In this document: in pieces, positions 1-6,603 of the stretch
Position numbering within the stretch: position 1 is the first letter of the stretch
How the letters are laid out: every line of letters begins with the position of its first letter
Source: Chloroflexota bacterium
GTDB lineage: Bacteria; Chloroflexota; Anaerolineae; Anaerolineales; Villigracilaceae
Direction: 5' to 3'
DNA length: 58,618 bases
Assembly: GCA_029782225.1 (NCBI GenBank)
Contig: JAKOVF010000268.1
Location: forward strand, 1 to 58,618
Made by a program: the position numbers and the translations under genes
The notes under the pieces: generated by a model
The model's input: only the letters and a program-made list of their open reading frames with translations
Database searches by the model: none
What the model was told of the DNA's origin: nothing

Positions 1-275
1 GCCGCAAGGATGCGCTTATCTACGCGCACGCTCACGCTCAGATTGCCTTCCAGGTCAATGGTGGGGGTGAAAATGGCGATGCCGGTATGGACGGGACGCC
101 CCTCGCGGAGCAGGCCTGCAAGTGTTTCCACTTCACTTTCCTGCACGTTCTTGACCACACCCGTCGAGAGCGTGGTGCGCTGGGTGATCAATTCCATAAA
201 ACGACTGGTGTCTGCGGCCTCCATCAGATCGATCTTGGGGCCATACGCTGAAAATGCTTGAATGAGTTTTGCCAA
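1..275 (-). CDS. HU/IHF-like DNA-binding protein, N-terminal part (runs off the window)
   Basis: The minus strand is open from a TTG at 273-275 to the window edge, giving 91 residues. The start is chosen because GAAGGA stands about nine bases upstream; the only nearby ATG is in another frame. The segment 'LITQRTTLSTGVVKNV' followed by 'LLREGRPVHTGIAIFTPTI' resembles the IHF/HU-like fold found in DUF4469-type proteins, where a helical start leads into a strand pair ending in 'NTPLFNISPSI'-like sequence. Such proteins probably bind DNA in the nucleoid, but their function is not established. The gene points away from the phased palindrome array at 364-489, which therefore lies just upstream of it. 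The C-terminal part is missing, so a second domain cannot be excluded. Confidence 0.6.
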   Translation of the reverse strand, partial: MAKLIQAFSAYGPKIDLMEAADTSRFMELITQRTTLSTGVVKNVQESEVETLAGLLREGRPVHTGIAIFTPTIDLEGNLSVSVRVDKRILA

Positions 276-363
276 GGTAATCTTCCTTCTTCATTGAGGT
301 TTCCGCAGGATGGCGCCTGCAGAAACGGGGGTTATGGTGGAATAGACGGCTGGGATGTCGAAA

Positions 364-489
364 AGCTCACTGAGGAAATCGAAATCCTCACTGAGGAATC
401 CAAAATCCTCACCGAGGAATTTAAAATCCTCACTGAGGAATTTAAAATCCTCACTGAGGAAATCAAAATCCTCACTGAGGAATCCTCAG
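364..489. repeat. Six-unit 21-bp tandem array, each unit a 13-bp palindrome
   Basis: Palindromic cores TCCTCACTGAGGA start at 364, 385, 406, 427, 448 and 469, exactly 21 bases apart, with one half-site at 484-489. The first and third cores each have one mismatch. Linkers are A/T rich. Twenty-one bases is two helical turns, so all cores face the same side of the DNA. The array lies about 90 bases upstream of the HU/IHF-like gene. It could be an operator array; it could also encode seven-residue repeats (LTEEFKI) in a short plus-strand frame. Confidence 0.85.
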
Positions 490-744
490 AACCTGCGCTT
501 CGACTCCTGTAGCGACAAGTGGGGGTAGGTGAATCGTGAATTGGCTGCGATGGTATCCTCCTGGTTTGTTTGTAACGGCCTGGGAACTCCCTGCCTTGTA
601 TCGGTGGAAAATTTTACAGGCAAACCGCAGAAAATTGGTTTTCAGGATTGTTAGGAGGATTTACATTTCTGAAAAGCCCCCGGAACCACACCCGCTCCGC
701 GGATATGCCCGGGTGCACGTGGCCCAGTAGGCCAGCACCATGAT
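490..744. other. Non-coding stretch between the array and the SpoIIE phosphatase gene
   Basis: No convincing gene was found here. A plus-strand frame of 64 codons (536-730) has no recognisable protein features and no Shine-Dalgarno sequence before its ATG. The region lies downstream of the phosphatase stop codon and may hold its 3' end. Confidence 0.4.
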
Positions 745-2385
745 TCAATCTTTGGTAAGCACAAACCATGTCACATCGTCATGCTGCGGCGCGCCGTCCG
801 TAAAGGCGTTGAGATCTGCCTCAAGGTGAGCGAGGAGCTCGCTCGCCTCGGCGGGTGCGGCATTAAGAGCAGCAGTCAGATGATCCGTCCCATACATTTC
901 GTTGCTTTGCAGATTATGGGCTTCGGTCACACCGTCCGTATACAACACCACTGCGTCACCCGGTGCGAGCGTGATCGTCCTCTTGCTCATCTGTAGTTCA
1001 TCGAACACTCCCAATGCATGACCCGTTTTTGTTAATGACTCGATGGCGCCGGATGCGCGCCGCACCATCGGTGGATTGTGCCCGGCATTTGCATACTGGA
1101 GCGTCTGATTCTTAAGGTCTAAAACGCTCAAAAATACCGTTGCGAACATCCCCGAGGACTGCCACTGTCGGAGGATCGTCTGGTTGACCTCCAGCAACAC
1201 GGCCGCAGGACTACGATGTCGGGACGCTCCAGAGAGAATGAGACTGTCTATCATTGCCATATGTAAGGCGGCAGCCGTGCCCTTATCCGCGACATCGCCG
1301 ATCACCAGCCCCCAGCGGCCCTCACCCAGTGGAAAGATCTTGTAAAGATCCCCGGCGACCTGGCGCGCCGGATGCCAGGCGCCCGCCAGACAAAAGCCGG
1401 GGATATCCGGCATTTCACGCGGCATGAGATCCGCCTGGACTTCGCGAGCGACCATTAGCTCATTTTCGAGGAGGATACGCCGCGCCTCTGCAATCTCGTA
1501 GAAATGAGCGCGCTCGATCGCAACCACGAGCTGCGCGCCGACCGCCGAGAGAAAGTGCAGGTCCGCCGGGGTCAGAAACTGCCATTCCGTGGCGGCGGCA
1601 TTGATGAGACCAAGCGGCCTTCCCTGTGAGATCAGGGGCACGCTGGCGTGAAAACGTAAACCCTGGTTATCGCCTGTGACACCCATGGAATCCCGCAGGC
1701 GTGTGCATTCAACGATGTTGACGGCACGCGTCAGGCGGCCTTCGAGCAGCAGATGCTGGCAGTGGCAGGCGGGCGGCTGGCGGAGAAACAGGCGATCATC
1801 CTGCTCGAGGCCGGGGGGTAAGCCGCAGGCGGCAGCCAGCGCGAAACCGTGCGGCGGTGAATCCTGTGCAGGAACGACGCGCAGGTGTGATTGCGTGAGC
1901 ATGGACACCCACCCGGTCTGCAAATTCATTACTTTGAGCAGGGTTCTCAGTGTGTTGTCCAGAGCGCTCTGGATATCTACGGAGCTGTTGAGCTGTTCTG
2001 AGATTTGACTCAGGGCAAACAGCCTGTCCACCTCGCGCTTGCGCATGTCGCCTGGCAGCGTCTGCTGTCGGGGGTGAATCTGTGTGCCTGTGAGGAAGGG
2101 GTGCTCAAAGTCGTAGTCATCAAAGGGGTTTTGAGCGATGACCTCCTGGGTTTGCGCCCAGCGGTAAAACAGTTTGAGCGCGGCGATTTGTTCTTCGAGC
2201 GCCTCCCAGTCTGCACCGTTCATACGCAGATAGAGCAGGTAGGTCCGCAGGTCTACATCGTCCTCAGCACTGGGGATGAAATCCACGGTGCGATGATGCG
2301 ACTGCCATTCGAAGTAGTCGCCGATGGCAGATGTCGCCGCAGCGGATGGAAGCCCGGATGAGACAAAAGATTTCAAAAGGTCCAT
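745..2385 (-). CDS. SpoIIE-type PP2C phosphatase with GAF domain and integrase-like N-terminal domain
   Basis: Predicted 546-residue cytoplasmic serine/threonine phosphatase of the SpoIIE/RsbU class, which usually controls anti-anti-sigma factors. The C-terminal catalytic domain (about 330-546) keeps the metal-binding motifs AGDLYK, IGDVADKG, YANAGHNPP, YTDGVTEA and HDDVT. A GAF sensor domain covers about 140-310. The first 100 residues ('VDLRTYLLYLRMNGAD...LKLFYRWAQ...NPFDD') resemble the SAM-like core-binding domain of tyrosine recombinases, an odd partner for a phosphatase. The ATG at 2385 has a strong GGAGGGA ribosome site. No anti-sigma or STAS gene lies beside it, so its partner is encoded elsewhere. 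Confidence 0.85.
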   Translation of the reverse strand: MDLLKSFVSSGLPSAAATSAIGDYFEWQSHHRTVDFIPSAEDDVDLRTYLLYLRMNGADWEALEEQIAALKLFYRWAQTQEVIAQNPFDDYDFEHPFLTGTQIHPRQQTLPGDMRKREVDRLFALSQISEQLNSSVDIQSALDNTLRTLLKVMNLQTGWVSMLTQSHLRVVPAQDSPPHGFALAAACGLPPGLEQDDRLFLRQPPACHCQHLLLEGRLTRAVNIVECTRLRDSMGVTGDNQGLRFHASVPLISQGRPLGLINAAATEWQFLTPADLHFLSAVGAQLVVAIERAHFYEIAEARRILLENELMVAREVQADLMPREMPDIPGFCLAGAWHPARQVAGDLYKIFPLGEGRWGLVIGDVADKGTAAALHMAMIDSLILSGASRHRSPAAVLLEVNQTILRQWQSSGMFATVFLSVLDLKNQTLQYANAGHNPPMVRRASGAIESLTKTGHALGVFDELQMSKRTITLAPGDAVVLYTDGVTEAHNLQSNEMYGTDHLTAALNAAPAEASELLAHLEADLNAFTDGAPQHDDVTWFVLTKD

Positions 2386-2452
2386 AGTAATCCCTCCAGT
2401 AAACGCCGACTTGATCGGAACATCCGGACGCCAGTTCTGTTCTCATGACGTT

Positions 2453-2471
2453 TGTGTGTAGTGTACACACA
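2453..2471. promoter_or_regulatory. Perfect 8-bp inverted repeat upstream of the phosphatase gene
   Basis: TGTGTGTA and TACACACA are perfect inverted copies separated by GTG. The site lies about 70 bases upstream of the phosphatase start, a position that suits an operator for a dimeric regulator. No cognate regulator is evident nearby. Confidence 0.45.
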
Positions 2472-2661
2472 GAATTCAGGGCAGAAAATGCTGGTAAACC
2501 GCACATTGCGAAGCGTCCCGTACGGCTGCCAACGTTGACTAAAAAAAACACTGCCTAATAACTCACAACTGGCGCCTTCCTGAGCCATTTTTTCCCGATG
2601 AGTTCCTTCAACACAAAACCCGCCTCATCGGCGCGCGAAATTTGAGTACGAGAGTCTTTCC

Positions 2662-2841
2662 CTATATAGGCAACGCGATATTTACCAGTACATCGCCTTG
2701 AAACAAAGTCAAGTTTGGATGTTGGATGGCAATTTTGGATGGAGTGCGTAAGAACGCAGTGATAATATGCCCTGCTTCAAGCGCCTGTTCCACAACTTTT
2801 ATCCCCATGCGCCCGGAGACACCAAAAACAACAATTCTCAT
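2662..2841 (-). pseudogene. Truncated NAD(P)-binding (NmrA/SDR-like) oxidoreductase remnant
   Basis: Starting at the ATG at 2839-2841, the frame reads 'MRIVVFGVSGRMGIKVVEQ', a Rossmann start with a G-x-S-G-x-x-G dinucleotide-binding loop, then a second strand and 'LTLFQGDVL', as in atypical short-chain dehydrogenases (NmrA-like). It stops after about 59 residues, whereas the family is usually 200-300 residues, so this is a 5' remnant. The following sequence does not continue the fold. A longer upstream start (2925) is unlikely because the added residues do not look like protein. Confidence 0.65.
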
Positions 2842-2946
2842 TTTTTTCCTTATAGTTTTCGATGTCGCTCTGAACTCAGCACAGGGTGACATCGAAAAGG
2901 CATGACCGGCCGTGGACTTGTGCACCAGGTTGGGCGCATCCGACCA

Positions 2947-3714
2947 TTACGTCGGCCTCAAGCGGCTGATGTGAATTCGCTCGTGCATTATCAACTCTGC
3001 CCCACTGACTGCCGCCTGCATTAGTTCATCCGTCCGAGCGGCTAGCGCCTCGGCATCTCGAACTGCCTCGTCTGCGGTCGGCGCATCTCTCGCGAATTTC
3101 TCGATGCCTTCTTTCAGATCCGTGAGCAATTCCGCTGCAGAGTCGTAATAGGTGAATGAATCAAAAATGTCTTCCCGTTCGACGGCAAACAGGCCGCGCT
3201 GTACTATTTCGGTCAGTGCGTTATCCGCCTGTTGATAGTCCATACGCCACTGGCGAACCGACCAATAGCCTGTCAGATCGGTTTTTCCGCCTTGATGTAT
3301 CTCGACGGGCAAAGCCTCAGCCACAGGGTGCATATCGATCAGCATACCAGTAGGTTTCAACAGGCGGCAAATCTCTTCAAGGGCATGAACCATGCCCTCA
3401 TATTCCATTCAGCACAAGGACTGGGACAAAATCACAATATCGAAGGCCGACGGTGCGTTGGCGGCGGCGAAGTCTACGAAACCGATGTCCAGAAATTCGA
3501 TACGGTCTCGTAACTGGGTCGGTAATCGTTTCCTTGCCACTGCAATCTGCTTGGCGACCGGGTCGATGGCCGTGACATGCGCAGCCTTGTCTGCATAGCG
3601 CCAGGTCACTCGGCCATCGCCGCATCCGATCTCCAGCACGTGCTGTCCGTTAAGATTTACTATATCGAGCAAAGCGTGAGTCTCGTTATTCTCTGGGTCT
3701 ACTCTGATTGCCAT
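2947..3714 (-). pseudogene. Class I SAM-dependent methyltransferase with one in-frame TGA
   Basis: Two open segments in the same frame are separated only by a TGA at 3409-3411. The first (start 3714, 'MAIRVDPENNE') contains the SAM motif 'VLEIGCGDGRVTWRYA', the acidic residue after strand 2 and the motif IV strand 'FDIVILSQSLC'. The second continues directly with 'MEYEGMVHALEEICRLLKPTGMLIDMHPV', the usual post-motif 'LLKPGG' helix and strand, and runs 153 codons without another lesion. Together they form a normal-length methyltransferase of about 255 residues; the substrate is unknown. The TGA may be a recent nonsense mutation, a sequencing error, or a recoded selenocysteine codon. The neighbouring truncated gene supports local decay. 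Confidence 0.7.
3380..3398 (-). other. Hairpin 10 nt after the in-frame TGA (SECIS-like position)
   Basis: On the coding strand AGGGCATG and CATGCCCT form a perfect 8-bp stem with loop GTT. The stem begins at the eleventh base after the TGA and the loop begins at base 19. These spacings and a G at the loop start fit the usual description of bacterial SECIS elements. The same bases encode 'EGMVHAL', so chance is possible. Confidence 0.35.
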
Positions 3715-3736
3715 ATGGAATGCTCCAGCGATAGGA

Positions 3737-4660
3737 TTACTGGTCTGCCACCACCACCCGGCCGCGCCTTTCACGCTTGGCGTGATAGAGCGCCGTGTCC
3801 ACGGATCTCAGGAGAGTCGCACTCGTCGTGCCATTATCAGGGAAGATCGCGACGCCCAGGGAGAGCGTGATCTTTGCAAGGGTTTTCCCCTCGAACTGGA
3901 TCTGGAGCTGTCTGGCATATTCGCAGATCAGTTCGGCACGCTCGAACGTCACCTCCCGCGAGGCATCGGGCAGGACAATGATGAATTCATCGCCGCCATA
4001 ACGGCAGGCAATATCCTCTCCGCGGACATGCTTGAGCAGCAGGCTGCCCAATTCACGCAGGATTGCATCGCCAGCAGCATGGCCGTAGGTGTCGTTAAAT
4101 GGCTTGAAATGATCCACGTCCAGCATAATGACACCCAGGGGAAGGCGTTTACGGGCCGCCCGCAGAAGTTCGCGTTCCAGGGTCTCTTCCATGTAGCGCC
4201 GGTTGAATACACCGGTCAGGTGGTCCCTCACGGATTGCTCGCGCAGGAGCGCCTCGCTCTTGAGCAGGGCATCCTGGGCCTGTTTGCGCTCCGTGATATC
4301 GCGAATATTGCACTGGATGACTTTTTCGCCGCCCACCAGATAGACGTTGCTGACAAATTCCACATCCACCAGCCGGCCGCCTTTCGCCCGGAGCGGCAGT
4401 CCGTCATAGCGAATGTACTCATTCTTCTGCAGGGCCTGGAAGGCCGCGTGGCTGGCTTCAATATCCTTGAACGCGCCGACCTCCCAGAGCCTCTTCTGCA
4501 TAAACTCTTCGCGCGAATATCCCAGCATCTTGATCAGGAAAGGGTTGACGTCTGTGATCATTCCCGTTTCGGCATCCAGGATCAAGATCCCATCCTGGGC
4601 GGCTTCGAACAGGCGGCGGTAGCGAAGCTCTGAAGTTCTTATTTTTCGGGCATCATCCAT
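3737..4660 (-). CDS. PAS-domain diguanylate cyclase (GGDEF)
   Basis: Predicted cytoplasmic enzyme making cyclic di-GMP from two GTP. Numbered from the first possible ATG (4687), a PAS sensor covers about 20-135 and a GGDEF domain about 155-316. The active-site motif is YGGDEF (GGDEF at 231-235) and a product-inhibition I-site RGED stands five residues before it (222-225), so the enzyme should be active and feedback-controlled. I prefer the ATG at 4660 because AAGGAA lies seven bases upstream; the start at 4687 lacks a ribosome site. There is no EAL domain. It stands apart from the histidine kinases, and its stop lies 22 bases from the methyltransferase start. Confidence 0.9.
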   Translation of the reverse strand: MDDARKIRTSELRYRRLFEAAQDGILILDAETGMITDVNPFLIKMLGYSREEFMQKRLWEVGAFKDIEASHAAFQALQKNEYIRYDGLPLRAKGGRLVDVEFVSNVYLVGGEKVIQCNIRDITERKQAQDALLKSEALLREQSVRDHLTGVFNRRYMEETLERELLRAARKRLPLGVIMLDVDHFKPFNDTYGHAAGDAILRELGSLLLKHVRGEDIACRYGGDEFIIVLPDASREVTFERAELICEYARQLQIQFEGKTLAKITLSLGVAIFPDNGTTSATLLRSVDTALYHAKRERRGRVVVADQ

Positions 4661-4728
4661 CTCCACTTTCCTTGCTGGCATCATCAAAGGGCCAGGATGC
4701 TGTGTGCCAATCAGTCACTGATGTAAGA

Positions 4729-4769
4729 AACGTCCCGCGGGCTGGCGTTGCAGAAACCTGCGGGACGTT
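4729..4769 (-). other. Inverted repeat upstream of the diguanylate cyclase gene
   Basis: AACGTCCCGC (4729-4738) and GCGGGACGTT (4760-4769) form a perfect 10-bp stem with a 21-base loop. There is no T-run. It lies in the 5' region of the cyclase gene and may be an operator or leader structure. Confidence 0.4.
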
Positions 4770-4879
4770 AAGGGTGCGATACCAATAAGGCACAAAATGC
4801 AAATGTACCGATAAAACTCTCCTCACTCATATTCTATGAAGAATGATTCCCAACCACATCCATCTGCCGGGGGAAATTT

Positions 4880-4901
4880 GCCTCCGCCACTTGGGGGAGG
4901 C
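4880..4901 (-). terminator. Hairpin downstream of the orphan kinase gene
   Basis: GCCTCC and GGAGGC close a short hairpin whose interior CCGCCACTTGGGGGAG is repeated at 5927-5942 downstream of the response regulator gene. In that second copy the outer stem pairs differ but still match. It lies about 50 bases past the kinase stop. No strong T-run follows, so termination is tentative. Confidence 0.4.
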
Positions 4902-4948
4902 CCTGTCATCCGTCCACACTCGGATCAGGCTCCCTGCCCAGGCTCCGC

Positions 4949-5875
4949 TTAGAGCAGGTTTTGTGCGGAGGACGAGGATTCGCCCGGCAGTGTAAAGAAA
5001 AAGAGACTGCCCTGCCCAACCTCGCTTTCGACCCCCACCTGACCACCGAGCTTCTCGACGATGTTGTGCACGATCCATAGGCCCAGGCCGTGCCTGGGGC
5101 CACTGAGGCGGTTGATCTGGTCGAATGGGGTGAACAGGCGCTGATGGGCGACCGGCGGGATGCCCGGGCCGTTGTCCCGCGTCCAGAAGCGCAGCATACC
5201 GTCCGACCAGGAGGAGGCGCCCAGTTCCACACGCGGCGGCTGGCCTCCGTACTTGATGGCATTGCTGACATAGTTGGCCCACACCTCTTCGATCCAGGGC
5301 CCATACCCGATGGCCTGCGGCCACGCCTCGGGGAGGATGATCTGAGCCTGATGTTCCTTGATTGCGTAGCTCAATCGATCCTTGACCCTGGCGACCACCC
5401 GGTCCATCTGCACAGCTTCCAGTGGCGCTTCCACCTTGCTCACCTCGGCGAAGAGCAACAAGTTCTCGATAATTTCTTTCATTTCGTAGGCGGTGGACTT
5501 TATTTGCAGCAGGTAGTCCTCGAGTTCCTCGCGTTCCAGGTCGGGGCGCCCTCCGACCAGGTCCGCCACCAAAATCAGGACGGTTAATGAGTCCTGAAGG
5601 TCGTGCGCGACCACGTGGGGGTATTCTTTCAGATCCTTGTTCTGCGCTTCCAGAACGGTCACCTGCTGGCGCAACCGGTCCTTCGAGCGGTGAAGCTCAT
5701 CGAAAACGTTCCGTATCAGGCCCTCGAGAGGCTCCGGGGCTTCAGGTACATCTGGCAGGGTCACGCCGGGCTTTTGGTGTAGGAATTCCAGAAGCGAGAC
5801 GCGTTGTTCGTAGGATGTCACGGCGGTTGTCCTTTGTAGAGAGCGTATGATACTGGGAGGTTTCAGTATATTCAT
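4949..5875 (-). CDS. Orphan cytoplasmic histidine kinase
   Basis: Predicted sensor kinase of about 308 residues without membrane segments. A short N-terminal region leads into a coiled coil ('LHRSKDRLRQQVTVLEAQNKDL') and a dimerisation box 'VVAHDLQDSLTVL' with the phospho-accepting His at about residue 91. The ATP-binding domain shows the N box ('WANYVSNAIKYG'), G1 ('DNGPGIP'), F ('LFTPF') and G2 ('GLGLWIV') motifs. I choose the ATG at 5875: the alternative at 5902 lies in the loop of a 12-bp hairpin that belongs to the upstream gene's end. The receiver protein is unknown; the NarL-type regulator just upstream already has its own kinase. Confidence 0.85.
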   Translation of the reverse strand: MNILKPPSIIRSLQRTTAVTSYEQRVSLLEFLHQKPGVTLPDVPEAPEPLEGLIRNVFDELHRSKDRLRQQVTVLEAQNKDLKEYPHVVAHDLQDSLTVLILVADLVGGRPDLEREELEDYLLQIKSTAYEMKEIIENLLLFAEVSKVEAPLEAVQMDRVVARVKDRLSYAIKEHQAQIILPEAWPQAIGYGPWIEEVWANYVSNAIKYGGQPPRVELGASSWSDGMLRFWTRDNGPGIPPVAHQRLFTPFDQINRLSGPRHGLGLWIVHNIVEKLGGQVGVESEVGQGSLFFFTLPGESSSSAQNLL

Positions 5876-5887
5876 CTTAGAACATTT

Positions 5888-5944
5888 ATGCCCCGGCTGC
5901 ATCCATCAGCCGGGGCATATTTATCTCCGCCACTTGGGGGAGAT
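5888..5944 (-). terminator. Two consecutive hairpins downstream of the response regulator
   Basis: First, ATCTCC/GGAGAT (5923-5944) encloses the core CCGCCACTTGG shared with the hairpin at 4880-4901. Second, ATGCCCCGGCTG (5888-5899) and CAGCCGGGGCAT (5907-5918) form a perfect 12-bp stem with a 7-base loop. They begin 12 bases after the regulator stop codon. No long T-run follows, so they may end, protect or attenuate the transcript before the kinase gene. Confidence 0.55.
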
Positions 5945-5955
5945 TGAAGCGGGGA

Positions 5956-6603
5956 TCACTCAACGATGCGCTTACGCAGTGCCAGGGTTACGGCTTCCGT
6001 ACGGCTGGCGACACCCAATTTGGACAGGATGTTACTGACGTGGGATTTGATCGTGGATGAACTGACGCTGAGTCTGCCGGCGATCTGCGTGTTGTTCAGG
6101 CCCTCGACCATCAACGCCAGGACTTCACGCTCGCGCTCTGTCAGGTCGAGGCCGGGGGCTGGCGGTTGATTGGTAGTTTCGACCAGGGCCTGTGCAGCCT
6201 CCGGTGAGAGCGTGGCGCGGCCAGCGTGTGCCGCACGGATGGCCCGCACCAGGTCGTCTGCCAGGACATCCTTGAGCAGATAGCCAATTGCTCCGGCCTC
6301 CAGCGCGTTCTTGATCAGTTCACCTTCCTTGAAGCTGGTCAGCACAATGACCTGTACTTCTGGAAACTTCTGGCGGATGGCGCGTGTTGCGGCTGCTCCG
6401 TCCATGTCCGGCATGACCATATCCATCAGCACCACATGCGGCTGGAGCGCGCCGCAGAGTTGAATGGCCGCTGTCCCGCTTTCGGCTTCTCCCACCAGTT
6501 GCAGATCATCAAAGACCTTCAGGAAAGTGGCCAGCCCCCGACGAACCATCGCGTGATCGTCAACCAGCATGACACGAATGGGTTCAGAAGGAGAGATCGT
6601 CAT
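5956..6603 (-). CDS. NarL/LuxR-type response regulator
   Basis: A 215-residue two-component regulator. The receiver domain has the acidic pair D15-D16, phospho-acceptor D61 ('VVLMDMVMPDMDG'), the Thr/Ser switch ('VIVLTSF') and the conserved Lys ('YLLKD'). The C-terminal LuxR-type helix-turn-helix ('LTEREREVLALMVEGLNNTQIAGRLSVSSSTIKSHV' region) binds DNA. Its start overlaps the stop of the upstream kinase by four bases (ATGA), so the two are translationally coupled and form a cognate pair of the LiaSR/DegSU type. Target genes are unknown. Confidence 0.93.
   Translation of the reverse strand: MTISPSEPIRVMLVDDHAMVRRGLATFLKVFDDLQLVGEAESGTAAIQLCGALQPHVVLMDMVMPDMDGAAATRAIRQKFPEVQVIVLTSFKEGELIKNALEAGAIGYLLKDVLADDLVRAIRAAHAGRATLSPEAAQALVETTNQPPAPGLDLTEREREVLALMVEGLNNTQIAGRLSVSSSTIKSHVSNILSKLGVASRTEAVTLALRKRIVE

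Noticed and set aside
364..489. CRISPR array
   Set aside because: Repeats are contiguous 21-bp units with no unique spacers and there are no cas genes.
258..512. Plus-strand frame encoding LTEEFKI repeats as a small coiled-coil protein
   Set aside because: It overlaps the start of the HU/IHF-like gene, has no ribosome site, and its repeat is fully explained by the DNA palindrome array. Kept only as an alternative reading.
3782..4633. Long plus-strand frame (283 codons) opposite the diguanylate cyclase
   Set aside because: The opposite strand has clear PAS and GGDEF motifs; this frame shows no protein-like features.
5876..5902. ATG at 5902 as start of the orphan histidine kinase
   Set aside because: It lies in the loop of a perfect 12-bp hairpin at the end of the previous gene and lacks a ribosome site; the ATG at 5875 is preferred.
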